This document shows, piece after piece, positions 1-10,114 of a stretch of DNA of 64,000 nucleotides. Source of the stretch: an uncultured Anaerobiospirillum sp. (GTDB taxonomy: Bacteria; Pseudomonadota; Gammaproteobacteria; Enterobacterales; Succinivibrionaceae); contig CALXNA010000011.1 of NCBI GenBank assembly GCA_944389615.1, forward strand, positions 21,384 to 85,383, given 5' to 3'. How positions within the stretch are numbered: the stretch's first letter is position 1; each line of letters opens with the position of its first letter. A model generated the notes under the pieces. That model saw only the letters and a list, made by a program, of their open reading frames with translations. It made no database searches and was not told where the DNA came from. The position numbers and the translations under genes are program-made.

Positions 1-175
1 TGGAGCGCTGTGACCTCACGTGGTGAGCCGAATTTTGTGGCGAGACGTCGCCGCCTGTCTTCGTGGTTGGTTTGTGGCATCGGGCTGATGCCTGCCTTGT
101 GAGTTAATCAAGGCGACAGGAAGGTAGGTGACGTCGGAGCCTGCGCGGAATTGCACAAGGGATCGGAGAAGATTA
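1..175 (+). promoter_or_regulatory. Hairpin-rich pnp leader
   Basis: Four perfect short hairpins are packed in front of pnp: arms 15-19/23-27, 39-43/48-52, 76-81/87-92 and 95-99/109-113. In E. coli the pnp leader is a double-stranded RNase III target through which PNPase autoregulates, so a similar role is plausible here by inference. The window starts inside this region, so the upstream gene (rpsO in many relatives) and the promoter cannot be seen. Confidence 0.45.
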
Positions 176-2311
176 ATGAATTTACAGCCTATCACCCGCA
201 CCTTTAAGTATGGTCGCCATACTGTTACTTTAGAGACAGGTGCTATTGGTCGTCAGGCCGACTCTGCAGTGATCGCCTCGATGGATGATACCGTCGTTTT
301 AGCGACCGTAGTCTGCAAGCGTAAGGATGCGGTTGAGGGCCGCGACTTTTTCCCTCTAACCGTGAACTACCAAGAGCGTGCTTATGCCGCCGGTCGCATT
401 CCGGTCAGCTTTTTCCGGCGCGAAGGTCGCCCAAGCGAGAGCGAGACCTTAATTGCACGTCTCATCGATCGTCCACTGCGCCCATTATTCCCAGACGGCT
501 TCGTCAATGAGGTGCAGGTTGTCGTCACGGTGATGTCCGCCAACCCGGAAGTCCCAACTGACATCATCTCCATCATCGCCGCTTCGGCCGCCTTAGCGAC
601 CTCCGGTCTGCCATGGAATGGCCCATTAGGCGGTGCCCGCGTCGGCTTCATCGACGGTCAGTACGTTTTAAACCCAATCACCTCGGAGATGGCTAAGTCC
701 GATCTGGACTTAGTGGTCGCTGGTACCAAGCAAGCAGTGGTCATGGTTGAGTCTGAGGCTAACATCCTTCCTGAGGATGTCATGTTAGGCGCCGTGATGT
801 ACGGTCACGAGCAGCAGCAGGTCGTGATCGACGAGATCGAGGCCTTTAAGGCGCAGGTCAACCGTCCGGTTTGGGATTGGGTCAAACCACAAGAAGACGA
901 AGAGTTGGTTAAGACGGTACAGGACTTAGCCCGCGAGGACGTCGGTGCTGCCTTCTACATCGTCGATAAGCTCGAGCGTCAAGGCCGCCTTGAGACCATC
1001 AAGGAAGAGGTTACCGCTAAGGTCACCGCCATGAAGGAGGAGTGGGCTGAGATGGGCGATAAGATCGCCACCATCCTCTTTGAGCTTGAGCGTTCGATCG
1101 TCCGTGAGCGTATCTTATCAGGCGAGAAGCGTATCGATGGCCGTACCTTACGTATGATCCGCCCAATCACGGTCGCTACTGGCATCCTGCCACGTGCCCA
1201 CGGCTCGGCCCTGTTCACCCGTGGTGAGACTCAGGCCATTGCCACCTGCACCTTAGGCTCTGAGCGCGATGCCCAGACCATTGAGGATATGACCGGCACC
1301 CGTACCGATCGCTTCATCCTGCACTACAACTTCCCACCATACTGCGTGGGCGAGACCGGCTTAATCGGCTCGCCGAAGCGTCGTGAGATTGGCCACGGCC
1401 GCTTAGCTAAGCGCGCCTTACGTGCCGTCTTACCTGATGCCGAGAAGTTCCCATACACGATCCGTGTGGTCTCGGAGATCACCGAGTCCAACGGTTCCTC
1501 GTCGATGGCTTCGGTCTGCGGTGGCTCGCTGGCCTTATTTGCCGCTGGTGTACCATGCAAGGCGGCCGTCGCTGGTATCGCCATGGGCTTAGTTAAGGAA
1601 GGCGAGCGCGTCGCCATCTTAACTGACATCATGGGCGATGAAGACCACTTAGGCGATATGGACTTCAAGGTCGCCGGTACCACCGAAGGTGTCACTGCCT
1701 TACAGATGGACATCAAGACCGACGGTATCACCCGTGAGATCATGCAGCAGGCTTTAACTGACGCTCACGCCGCGCGTATCCACCTGCTGAAGATCATGGG
1801 CAGCGCTCTGCCTGAGCCCGAGTCGGAGCTGTCGCCATTTGCCCCACGCATGGTCTTAATCAATGTCCCAGCAGACAAGATTAAGGACATCATCGGTAAG
1901 GGCGGTGCCACGATTCGCGCGCTGCAGGCTGACACCAACACCCAGATCGACTTGAGCGATGATGGCGTCGTCCGTATCGCTGCCTGCTCGGAGGCCGATG
2001 CTAAGGCTGCGATTGCTCGCATCCACGAGTTAACCGCCGAAGTTGAGATCGGTAAGGACTACAACGGCAAGGTCGTACGCATCACCGAGTTTGGTGCCTT
2101 CGTCAACATCCTGCCGGGCCGCGACGGCTTAGTCCACGTCTCGCAGATCGCCGACGAGCGTGTCGACAATGTCGCTGATTACCTGCGCGTTGGCGACACG
2201 GTACGCGTCCGCGTCTTAGGCGTCGACGAGTCCAATGGCCGCATCCGCCTCTCGATCCGTGCTTGCTTGCAAGATCAAGCCAACGAGGCGGCCGCCGAGG
2301 ACGTCGAATAA
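176..2311 (+). CDS. pnp: Polyribonucleotide nucleotidyltransferase (PNPase)
   Basis: Phosphorolytic 3'-5' exoribonuclease that degrades mRNA in the cytoplasm, usually with RNase E in the degradosome. The 711-residue product equals the E. coli length. It shows two RNase PH domains joined by a helical linker, then a KH domain with the IGKGG loop (about residues 565-575) and a C-terminal S1 domain with the typical FGAFV...GLVHVSQI core (about 625-700). The ATG at 176 is preferred over an in-frame upstream start because GGAGA lies six bases before it and the protein then begins like other PNPases. Leucine is coded mostly by TTA despite the high GC content. A terminator follows. Confidence 0.97.
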   Translation: MNLQPITRTFKYGRHTVTLETGAIGRQADSAVIASMDDTVVLATVVCKRKDAVEGRDFFPLTVNYQERAYAAGRIPVSFFRREGRPSESETLIARLIDRPLRPLFPDGFVNEVQVVVTVMSANPEVPTDIISIIAASAALATSGLPWNGPLGGARVGFIDGQYVLNPITSEMAKSDLDLVVAGTKQAVVMVESEANILPEDVMLGAVMYGHEQQQVVIDEIEAFKAQVNRPVWDWVKPQEDEELVKTVQDLAREDVGAAFYIVDKLERQGRLETIKEEVTAKVTAMKEEWAEMGDKIATILFELERSIVRERILSGEKRIDGRTLRMIRPITVATGILPRAHGSALFTRGETQAIATCTLGSERDAQTIEDMTGTRTDRFILHYNFPPYCVGETGLIGSPKRREIGHGRLAKRALRAVLPDAEKFPYTIRVVSEITESNGSSSMASVCGGSLALFAAGVPCKAAVAGIAMGLVKEGERVAILTDIMGDEDHLGDMDFKVAGTTEGVTALQMDIKTDGITREIMQQALTDAHAARIHLLKIMGSALPEPESELSPFAPRMVLINVPADKIKDIIGKGGATIRALQADTNTQIDLSDDGVVRIAACSEADAKAAIARIHELTAEVEIGKDYNGKVVRITEFGAFVNILPGRDGLVHVSQIADERVDNVADYLRVGDTVRVRVLGVDESNGRIRLSIRACLQDQANEAAAEDVE

Positions 2312-2353
2312 GACCGAATTGGTTCAGGGCGACCGTTAGGTCGCCATGACAGA

Positions 2354-2388
2354 AGCTCTGGCCTGCGGGCTGGGGCTTTTTTGTTGGT
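2354..2388 (+). terminator. Intrinsic terminator of pnp
   Basis: A GC-rich stem with several G-U pairs, a short loop at about 2364-2367, and then six T residues. It lies about 45 bases after the pnp stop. Confidence 0.7.
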
Positions 2389-2979
2389 CGCGCCCAGCCC
2401 GGCGCCGTTAAGGCGCCGGGCCCGCTGCAGGCGGGCACCGCCGTGCGCGGCTGCGGCGGTGGGCCATGGTGGGGCGCGCTGCGCTAACGTGGGGCTGAGT
2501 GATCGTTTTTGGAGCGCGTTTGACCCCATTTGCCCTTTGGTCTTAAATAGGCAAATTTACTTGCGGCGGACTGAAGTTACGCCAAAGCGTGTGCTGGTGC
2601 GCCTAGACGGGCGCTGGCCGGGGATGCGGCGCTAAGGCCTGTGCTGAGTGCGCTGCGGCCCCTTAGGGGCGAATAATGGGACTGTGACCAAAAGCAGCTG
2701 CAATAAGTTCAAAATTAGTGCAAACTAGGACGACTTAGTATAGGTTGGGCTTGGGGTAGGGCTGATCCGCGGGGCATTCCGGGCAGCGCTTGCGCCAGAT
2801 AAGTCACGTGCTAAGTTCCGTGTTGCTTACTCCTTGATGCTTGCCTCAAGGCAAGCCCGTACGCGCAGGCATGCTTGGCCCCGAGGGGGCTGCCACCTAG
2901 TGACCCCGAGGGGGCTGCCACCTGGTCGGGCGCGCGGCGGTGAGGAGAGGCTTGTTGGTTTTGTTTGGGATCCTCTTTT
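2389..2979. other. Spacer between pnp and first NSS transporter
   Basis: No convincing gene. The first part is very GC-rich and contains several self-complementary stretches (for example CCCGGCGCC...GGCGCCGGG near 2397-2420). A hairpin with arms GCTTGCC/GGCAAGC lies at 2839-2856, followed by a 25-base tandem duplication at 2879-2928. A less GC-rich patch at 2690-2750 is the likeliest place for the transporter promoter, but no good -35/-10 pair was found. Confidence 0.5.
2879..2928. repeat. 25-bp tandem duplication
   Basis: Two 25-base units (2879-2903 and 2904-2928) share the core CCCCGAGGGGGCTGCCACCT and differ only in the last few bases. The unit contains the small inverted repeat CCCC-GAG-GGGG. 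It lies about 50 bases upstream of the first transporter and outside any gene. Confidence 0.8.
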
Positions 2980-4359
2980 ATGGCAACCCGTGAACACTTC
3001 TCCACACGCCTCGGCTTCTTGTTGATTGCCGCAGGCTGTGCTATTGGTCTTGGTAACGTTTGGCGCTTCCCGTATATCGTAGGTCAATACGGCGGTGCGA
3101 TCTTCGTTTTAATCTACGTCTTCTTCTTGGTCGCGTTCGGCCTGCCGCTTCTGATGATGGAGCTGGCTATCGGCCGTGCCTCGCGCCGCTCCCTTGCTGG
3201 TTCCTTTGAGCTGCTGCAAGCCAATCCTCAAGCTAAGTGGCACTACAACAAGTTTTGGATGATCGCCGGTAACTACGTCTTGATGTCGTTTTACAGCGTC
3301 ATCACGGGCTGGCTCTTGTACTACTGCATCAAGGGCTTTACCGGTGAGTTCGGCGTCAATGTCGATGCTGCGCAGTCGGGAGCTGAGTTTGCCCAGATGC
3401 TGGCCTCGCCTTCTGATATGCTCATGAATATGATCGCAGTGGTGGCCGTCTCCTTCGGTATCTGCGCCTGCGGTCTGCGCAAGGGCGTCGAGCGCATCAC
3501 CAAGCCGATGATGCTCCTGCTCTTTGCGCTGCTCATCTTCTTAGCCATCCGTTCGTGCTTGCTCCCGGGCGTGTCGGCTGGTCTTGAGTACTATCTGATG
3601 CCAGATTACTCCAAGATCGAAGGCCGCGTCATTGAGGTGCTGTCGGCAGCCATGGCTCAGGCCTTCTTCACCTTGTCCATCGGTATCGGCGCCATGCAGA
3701 TCTTCGGTACCTATATGGACTCGCGCCACACCTTAGCCTCCGAGGGCTTGTCGATCTTAGCCTTAGATACGACCGTTGCCTTTTTATCGGGCTTAGTCAT
3801 CTTCCCATCGTGCTTTACCTATGCGGTAGAGCCGGGCCAAGGCCCAAGCCTCATCTTCGTCACCTTGGTATCGGTCTTTAGCCATATGGACAATGGTGCC
3901 TTCTGGGGCGGCTTCTTCTTCATGTTCATGCTCTTTGCGGCCATGTCGACCCTGATTGCCGTCTTTGAGAACATCATTGCCATCACCATGGAGCTCTTTA
4001 CCACCTCGCGCCGTCGTGCCGTGATGGTCAACTTCGTGGTGATCTTGATCATCTCGCTGCCTTGCATCTTCGGCTTCAACTACCTCTCCGACTTCCACCC
4101 ATTAGGCGGCAGCTCCTCGGTGTTAGATCTTGAGGACTTCCTCATCTCCTACAACATCCTGCCATTTGGTGCGCTGCTCATCTGCGTCTTCATCACCGCC
4201 AAGAGTGGCTGGGGCTGGAATAAGTTCTTAACCGAGTGCAACACCGGCGAAGGCGTCAAGATGCCATCGTGGGGCTTACAGTACTATCGCTTCGTCGTCC
4301 CTGTCGTCATCTTCTTACTCATCGCCAACTGCTATTACACCGTCTTCTTTGCCGGTTAA
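2980..4359 (+). CDS. Neurotransmitter:sodium symporter family transporter (copy 1)
   Basis: Sodium-dependent uptake transporter of the NSS/SNF family, the LeuT-fold group that includes bacterial MhsT and TnaT; the substrate is probably an amino acid but cannot be read from sequence. The product is 459 residues, with about 11 hydrophobic segments and the family signature AIGLGNVWRFPY in the unwound first helix. ATG 2980 is chosen because both downstream paralogues begin with the same M-x-REQF-like residues followed by SSRLGFLL. It is the first of three tandem paralogues in one direction, separated by 140-160 base spacers that could allow read-through. Confidence 0.93.
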   Translation: MATREHFSTRLGFLLIAAGCAIGLGNVWRFPYIVGQYGGAIFVLIYVFFLVAFGLPLLMMELAIGRASRRSLAGSFELLQANPQAKWHYNKFWMIAGNYVLMSFYSVITGWLLYYCIKGFTGEFGVNVDAAQSGAEFAQMLASPSDMLMNMIAVVAVSFGICACGLRKGVERITKPMMLLLFALLIFLAIRSCLLPGVSAGLEYYLMPDYSKIEGRVIEVLSAAMAQAFFTLSIGIGAMQIFGTYMDSRHTLASEGLSILALDTTVAFLSGLVIFPSCFTYAVEPGQGPSLIFVTLVSVFSHMDNGAFWGGFFFMFMLFAAMSTLIAVFENIIAITMELFTTSRRRAVMVNFVVILIISLPCIFGFNYLSDFHPLGGSSSVLDLEDFLISYNILPFGALLICVFITAKSGWGWNKFLTECNTGEGVKMPSWGLQYYRFVVPVVIFLLIANCYYTVFFAG

Positions 4360-4514
4360 GACCGGTGACGGTGCGCCCCGAGCTGCTCGGGGCAGTGCTG
4401 CTTGCAGGGGCAGCGCAGCGTGAGCTGCTCCGCTGCCCGCAGGCGGCCGCTGGACGCGAGCAGTCACTGCCTGCGCCCGGCCGCTACCATTTGTTCTTAA
4501 GGACTTTGTGCGTT

Positions 4515-5882
4515 ATGGCTCGAGAACAGTTCTCATCGCGTTTAGGCTTCCTCTTGATCTCCGCCGGCTGTGCCATCGGATTGGGTAATGTCTGGCGCTT
4601 TCCTTATGTTGCTGGCCAATATGGCGGAGCCATCTTCGTTATCATCTATCTCGTCATGATGTTCGCCATCGGCGTACCCCTCATGACCATGGAGCTTTCG
4701 ATCGGCCGGGCCTCGCGCCAGAGCCTTGGCAAGTCCTTTGAGACCTTAAAGCCTCAGAGCAAGTGGTACTTAAACAAGTTCTGGATGATCCCCGGCAATT
4801 ACGTCCTGATGGGCTTTTACTCCTTGGTCACGGGCTGGATGTTCTACTACACCATCCTCGTGGGCTCAGGGAGCGTGGCCACGGGCATTGAGCAAGAGCA
4901 GGCCGGTGCGATCTTCAATGCGCTGCTGGGCAGCCCTAACACCATGCTTATCTGTATGCTGGTGGTCGTGATCGGCTCCTTTGCCGTCTGCGCCTTTGGT
5001 TTAGAGAAGGGCGTGGAGCGCATCAACAAGCCGATGATGCTCTTGCTCTTTGCGCTGCTCATCTTCTTATCGCTGCGCTCGATTTGGCTGCCGGGCTTTG
5101 CCGAGGGCGTGGCCTACTACCTCATGCCTAACTTTGAGCAGGTGCAAGAGCATGGCATCTTAAACGTGCTCTCAGCGGCCTTAGGCCAATGCTTCTTTGC
5201 CTTGGGCTTGGGCGTGGGCTCGATTCAGATTTTCGGCTCGTACATGAAGCGCAACAACACGCTTACCAACGAAGCCTTCACCATTACCTTCTTAGATGCC
5301 TTGGTCGCGGTGCTCGCTGGCTTTGTCGTATTCCCGGCCTGCTTTAGCTATGGCGTGGAGCCGGGCTCGGGACCTGGCCTTGTGTTTGTGACCTTAGTGA
5401 CCGTGTTCTCGAACATGGCCTATGGCAGCATCTGGGGTGGTATCTTCTTCTTGTTCATGCTCTTTGCGGCGGTTTCGACCTTGATCGCGGTGTTTGAGAA
5501 CATCATCGCCATCTCGATGGAGGTCTTCAACATCTCGCGCCTCAAGTCCGTCATCTGCAACTTCATTGCGGTGGTCGCCTTGTGCCTGCCGTGCCTCTAT
5601 GGCTACAACTACCTCTCGGACATCCATCCGTTAGGCGGGCAGAGCACCATCTTAGACACCTACGACTTTGTGCTGAGCAACAACATTCTGCCGCTGGGCA
5701 CCACCTGCTACGTGCTCTTTGTGACCTTAAAGCGCGGCTGGGGCTTTGACAACTACCTCAAGGAGACCAACTTCGGTGAGGGCGTCAAGATCCCCCATGC
5801 TGCCTACAACTACTACCGCATCTTCTTGCCGGTCGTGATCTTGGCACTCTTCATCCAAGGCTATGTCGGTATCTTCGGTTAA
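4515..5882 (+). CDS. Neurotransmitter:sodium symporter family transporter (copy 2)
   Basis: Second NSS-family Na+-coupled transporter, 455 residues, clearly homologous along its whole length to the copies on either side. It keeps the AIGLGNVWRFPY helix-1 signature and the MELSIGRASRQS helix-2 region. The reading frame is open far upstream, but ATG 4515 matches the paralogues and has AAGGA about 11 bases before it. The protein is 11-helical by hydrophobicity and would act in the inner membrane. Different residues in the helix 6-8 region suggest it may differ in substrate from copies 1 and 3, which is inference. Confidence 0.93.
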   Translation: MAREQFSSRLGFLLISAGCAIGLGNVWRFPYVAGQYGGAIFVIIYLVMMFAIGVPLMTMELSIGRASRQSLGKSFETLKPQSKWYLNKFWMIPGNYVLMGFYSLVTGWMFYYTILVGSGSVATGIEQEQAGAIFNALLGSPNTMLICMLVVVIGSFAVCAFGLEKGVERINKPMMLLLFALLIFLSLRSIWLPGFAEGVAYYLMPNFEQVQEHGILNVLSAALGQCFFALGLGVGSIQIFGSYMKRNNTLTNEAFTITFLDALVAVLAGFVVFPACFSYGVEPGSGPGLVFVTLVTVFSNMAYGSIWGGIFFLFMLFAAVSTLIAVFENIIAISMEVFNISRLKSVICNFIAVVALCLPCLYGYNYLSDIHPLGGQSTILDTYDFVLSNNILPLGTTCYVLFVTLKRGWGFDNYLKETNFGEGVKIPHAAYNYYRIFLPVVILALFIQGYVGIFG

Positions 5883-6021
5883 CGCAGGGTGTAGCCCTGA
5901 TTCTTGTCCTCAAAAGGAAGCTTGAGAGCTCAGCGCCAGCACGCAGCCGCCGCGCTCACGCGCTTGTCCGCAGCCGCGCCGTCGCGCCGCTGTGTTGCCC
6001 TGAGCCCTTAAAGGAGTTGTT

Positions 6022-7398
6022 ATGTCTCAACGCGAACAATTTTCGTCGCGCCTAGGCTTCCTGCTCATTGCAGCAGGATGTGCGATCGGTCTTGGTAACG
6101 TGTGGCGCTTCCCGTATATCACGGGCCAATATGGCGGCGCTATCTTCGTTATCATGTACCTCGTGTTCTTGCTGCTCATCGGTGTGCCGCTCTTGACCAT
6201 CGAGCTCTCGATTGGCCGCGCTTCGCGCCGTTCGATCGCACGCTGCTATGAGGTGCTCGAGAAGCCCGGCAGCAAGTGGCACTTAAACAAGTTCTGGCAG
6301 ATCCCGGGTAGCTACATCCTGACCTCGTTCTATGGCGTGATCACGGGCTGGCTCCTGTTCTACTGCGTGGCCTTTGCCATCGGTTTCTTTGGCACCGGCA
6401 TCACCCAAGAGGTGGCCGTGGAGAAGTTCAATGGGCTCCTTGCTAACCCATACCTCATGTACACCTGCATGATCACAGTGGTCGCAGTGTCCTTTGGTAT
6501 CGTGGCTTTGGGCGTAGTCAAGGGCGTGGAGCGCATCACCAAGCCGATGATGATCTTGCTCTTTGCGCTGCTCTTTTTCATGGCTGCACGCTCCTTTACG
6601 CTGCCGGGCTTTGCCGAGGGTATCTCCTATTACTTGAACCCATCGTGGGATCATATGAAGGCCGATGGCTTCTTAGCTGCGGTCTGGGCCGCCATGGGTC
6701 AGGTCTTCTTTACCCTCTCCATTGGCCAAGGCTCCATCGAGATCTTCGGCACCTATATGAGCAAGGATCACTCCTTACCAAAGGAGTCGGTCTTAATCTG
6801 CGTGCTTGACACCACGGTGGCGCTGCTTGCCGGCTTTGTCATCTTCCCGGCCTGCTTTAGCTACGATATTGAGCCCGGCCAAGGCCCAAGCTTGCTCTTT
6901 ATCACCCTGACCACGGTCTTCTCCAATATGGAAGGCGGTTGGTTCTGGGGCAGCATCTTCTTCTTGTTCATGCTCTTTGCCGCGCTCTCGACCTTGATTG
7001 CGGTGTTTGAGAGTATCGTCTCGATCAGCATGGATTTGTTCGGCGTCTCGCGCGTCAAGTCGGTCGTCTACAACTTCATCATCCTCGCGCTGCTCTCCAC
7101 GCCGTGCATCTTGGGCTTCAACTACTGGTCGGACGTCCACCCATTAGGCGGCGGCTCCACCATCATGGACTTGCAGGACTTCTTGGTCTCCAACAACATC
7201 CTGCCGATTGGCTCCTTAGTCTTCGTGCTATTTATTGTAGGCAAGACTGGTATGGGCTTTAAGCGCTACCAAGATGAGTGCAACACCGGCGATGGCCCGA
7301 AGATGCCTGCTTGGATGTCGTGGTACTTAAAGCTGGTGCTGCCACCAGTCGTCACCATCATCCTCTTAGTGGGCTACTACAACATCTTCTTGGCCTAA
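6022..7398 (+). CDS. Neurotransmitter:sodium symporter family transporter (copy 3)
   Basis: Third NSS-family Na+-coupled transporter, 458 residues, with the same helix-1 signature and overall topology as copies 1 and 2. The start is well supported by AAGGAG at 6011-6016, six bases before ATG 6022. A strong hairpin lies downstream, so this is probably the last gene of the transporter group. With a sodium-pumping NQR encoded elsewhere in the window, the cell appears to rely on a sodium gradient for amino-acid uptake (inference). Confidence 0.93.
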   Translation: MSQREQFSSRLGFLLIAAGCAIGLGNVWRFPYITGQYGGAIFVIMYLVFLLLIGVPLLTIELSIGRASRRSIARCYEVLEKPGSKWHLNKFWQIPGSYILTSFYGVITGWLLFYCVAFAIGFFGTGITQEVAVEKFNGLLANPYLMYTCMITVVAVSFGIVALGVVKGVERITKPMMILLFALLFFMAARSFTLPGFAEGISYYLNPSWDHMKADGFLAAVWAAMGQVFFTLSIGQGSIEIFGTYMSKDHSLPKESVLICVLDTTVALLAGFVIFPACFSYDIEPGQGPSLLFITLTTVFSNMEGGWFWGSIFFLFMLFAALSTLIAVFESIVSISMDLFGVSRVKSVVYNFIILALLSTPCILGFNYWSDVHPLGGGSTIMDLQDFLVSNNILPIGSLVFVLFIVGKTGMGFKRYQDECNTGDGPKMPAWMSWYLKLVLPPVVTIILLVGYYNIFLA

Positions 7399-7782
7399 GC
7401 CCCGCCGCGGCTCACGCCGCGCTGCGCCCAGTGCGCTGCGCGCTTGGCCCACGCTGACAAGCCCCAGCCCCGTGCTGGGGCTTGCCGTATCTGGGGCTTT
7501 TGTGTGGGGCGTAAAGGGCCCGTGCGTCAAGATTTTTGCGCACAAAGCACAGCTAGGTGAACTTGCGCGTAGGGGCCGGGTCAAAGCTTAGAGCCGCGCC
7601 CTGCGGCCGTGCATCAGGCCAGCGCCTATGCGGTTTTATGCGCTAGGGCGGGCGGGCGCTAGATATGGCTTTTGGGCCAAAACTTGCTAGGAAGGCAGGT
7701 AATACTGGTGCTGCGGGCTGCGGCCCGTGACTGATAGGAAGTTAGTCAGGGCACATTTTGGTGAGGGCACAAGGGGATCATT
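7399..7782. other. Spacer between NSS copy 3 and slt
   Basis: No gene seen. It opens with a perfect hairpin (annotated separately) and otherwise holds GC-rich sequence. The bases just before slt contain AAGGGG at 7771-7776, its ribosome binding site. No promoter could be assigned with confidence. Confidence 0.5.
7459..7483 (+). terminator. Strong stem-loop after transporter cluster
   Basis: A perfect 10-base stem AAGCCCCAGC / GCTGGGGCTT with a five-base loop. There is no T tract directly after it, so it may terminate poorly or only protect the 3' end of the message. Confidence 0.5.
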
Positions 7783-10008
7783 ATGAGCGCAAAGAACCTA
7801 AGAGAGATTCAACAGGACGCAACTGATCCACAGTGCGCAGGGGAGTGTGCCCTGAAGGGCACCATCTGGTCGAAGCTGAGCTCAACTCCGGTGCTTTGGG
7901 GCTCGTCCTTGGTGCTGCTGCTTGCGATGGTAGCGGTGGTCAGCCTCGGGCTCTTTAAGTGCGACGATGCCTTTGCCTCCGCGAGTGTTGGCAACGGCAT
8001 CCACCCTGATGGCACGGTTGACCCAAGCTTTGCTCTGTCGCTCAATGCGAGCATGCAAGAGAAGCTCGAGCACATCACCTTAGACTCCTTTAACGCGCTG
8101 CCCAAGTCACGCATCACCAAGATGCGCGAGGCCTATATCCAAGCGGTCAATGCCATCAAGCGCGGCGACGAGGCGCAGGGCCTTCAGATCCAGCACGAGC
8201 AGCTGCAGGGCTATCCGCTCAACCTCTGGCTTAACTATTACTATCTGGCCTACAACGTACGCGCCGACAAGGTACCGGCAGTGCTGCAATTCATCCAAAG
8301 TGGGCAGCAGCACGAATTGGCCGCGCTCTTAAAGGAGCGCTATGCTGAGTTCTTATCGAACGAGCACGACTACCAGAACTTGGCGACCTTGGTGGGGCCG
8401 AAGACCATCGATGAGACGCAAATCAGCAGCTTGAGCTTCAATCAAAAGAAGGAGCTGTGCCGCTTCTATGAGGCCAATTGGGCCTTAGATCGCGTCAACG
8501 AAGATGCCGTCAGCTTCGCCTCGCGCGTCTACCTTGATTTGGGCGCGCGCCCCAAGGCCTGCGGGCCACTCATGGCCTTATTTGATGCCAAGGGCTACCT
8601 CACTGACAAGTTGGTGCTCAAGCGCTTTGAGCGCGCCTACGTCGAGCGCTCCTACCAAGACACCACCAAGAGCTTAGCGCAGACCTTAAAGCACACCGAG
8701 TTTAAAGACCGGGTCGATACCTTGCTCAAGCTCTACTCGGAGCCGAGCAAGCTCTTTGACCAAGTGCTGAACAATCAAGCCACCGACCACCGCGTGGCGG
8801 TGCTGGCCTTCAAGCGCTACGCCAATATCGCCCCACGCTCGGCCCGCGCTGACTTAGACCGATTTATCACCACTTATCAGCCCTCTTCGATCGAGCTCAT
8901 CGGTATCTACCAGATGTTCGCGCAGAACTTCTTAGGCCGCTCCTATGAGCGCTCGGACGTCGAGTGGGTCGATCAAAACCTCCCGGCCTTGGCGTGGAAC
9001 GATGAGTTAAAGGAGATGCGCCTGCGCCGCGCCATTTACTTTGCTCAGTGGGACAAGGTCTACGTCTTAATCGACCACTTGGCCCCGGATGTGCGCGCAG
9101 CCATCAACTGGCGCTATTGGAAGGGACGTTCGGCCCAAGAGCTGGGCAAGACGGAGGAGGCTCAGGAGCTTTTGACCGCAGTGGCGCAAGATCGCAGTTT
9201 CTTTGGCTTCTATGCGGCGCAGACCTTAGGGCTTGATTACGCCTTCAACTACGTCAAGCTCAAGCCGGACTTTGCCTTCCCGATGGATATCGCCAACAAC
9301 AAGGCGGCGCTGCGCTTCTTTGAGCTCTTTGCCTTAGATGACGACAACGCCATCTATGAGTGGCGCGAGATCTCCAAGTACTCCCCGGAGTTTGAGGCCA
9401 TGGTCATGGCCCAGTGGGCGCTGCAAACGGGCAATATCAGCTATGCCATCGACTATGTGGTCAGCTCCGGTAAGTGGGACGCGCTCGACTATCGCTTCCC
9501 GATTGCCTACCGCAACTTCTACGAGAAGTACGCGCGCCAAAACGAGGTCGACCTCTCCTTCCTCTATGGCATTTCGCGCCAAGAGAGCATGCTCAACCAT
9601 AAGATCCGCTCGTGGGCCGGAGCGGTGGGCCTCATGCAGGTGATGCCGGGCACCGCCCGTGATATTGCCCGCCGCGAGAAGTGGCGCTTTGGCGGCGCGG
9701 GCAGCCTGACCGATCCTGAGACCAACATCCGCTACGGCAGCACCTACATCCGCTGGATGTTAGATAAGTTCGACCACAACCGCGTCCTCGCCGCGGCCGC
9801 GTATAACGCTGGCCCGGGCCGCATCCCGCAGTGGGCCTCCGATGATGCCCAAAAGCGCGATGTCGCGATGTATGTCGAGACCATCCCGTTTGCTGAGACG
9901 CGCAAGTACGTGCAGAACGTCATCCTCTACGACGCCATCTACAGCTTCTTGCTCACGGGCAAGCCGGGCGACCTCATCAAGCCGAACGAGCTGAGCTACG
10001 CCTACTAA
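7783..10008 (+). CDS. slt: Membrane-anchored lytic murein transglycosylase (Slt family)
   Basis: Cleaves the MurNAc-GlcNAc bond of peptidoglycan, producing 1,6-anhydro muropeptides in the periplasm. The 741-residue protein has the long alpha-superhelical N-terminal part of Slt70 and a C-terminal lysozyme-like domain with GISRQES (catalytic Glu601), GLMQVMPGTA and AAYNAGPGR. Unlike E. coli Slt70, which has a cleaved signal peptide, it starts with about 34 charged residues followed by one hydrophobic helix (about 35-56), so it is probably anchored in the inner membrane. AAGGGG precedes ATG 7783. The AmpG-like permease encoded at 36352 would import the anhydro-muropeptides it releases. Confidence 0.92.
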   Translation: MSAKNLREIQQDATDPQCAGECALKGTIWSKLSSTPVLWGSSLVLLLAMVAVVSLGLFKCDDAFASASVGNGIHPDGTVDPSFALSLNASMQEKLEHITLDSFNALPKSRITKMREAYIQAVNAIKRGDEAQGLQIQHEQLQGYPLNLWLNYYYLAYNVRADKVPAVLQFIQSGQQHELAALLKERYAEFLSNEHDYQNLATLVGPKTIDETQISSLSFNQKKELCRFYEANWALDRVNEDAVSFASRVYLDLGARPKACGPLMALFDAKGYLTDKLVLKRFERAYVERSYQDTTKSLAQTLKHTEFKDRVDTLLKLYSEPSKLFDQVLNNQATDHRVAVLAFKRYANIAPRSARADLDRFITTYQPSSIELIGIYQMFAQNFLGRSYERSDVEWVDQNLPALAWNDELKEMRLRRAIYFAQWDKVYVLIDHLAPDVRAAINWRYWKGRSAQELGKTEEAQELLTAVAQDRSFFGFYAAQTLGLDYAFNYVKLKPDFAFPMDIANNKAALRFFELFALDDDNAIYEWREISKYSPEFEAMVMAQWALQTGNISYAIDYVVSSGKWDALDYRFPIAYRNFYEKYARQNEVDLSFLYGISRQESMLNHKIRSWAGAVGLMQVMPGTARDIARREKWRFGGAGSLTDPETNIRYGSTYIRWMLDKFDHNRVLAAAAYNAGPGRIPQWASDDAQKRDVAMYVETIPFAETRKYVQNVILYDAIYSFLLTGKPGDLIKPNELSYAY

Positions 10009-10114
10009 CCAGCCGCCTAAGGCGCAGACCGACGTTTAAGGCCGACAGCGCAGGCTGACAGCGCAAACCGCCGTGAGCGACGCTCGTGAGCGGCGGCCCA
10101 GTAGCGACAGCCCA

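Noticed and set aside
4236..4514. N-terminal extension of the second NSS transporter
   Set aside because: The frame is open upstream, but its translation is Arg/Leu-rich noise overlapping the first transporter; the paralogues start at the position of 4515.
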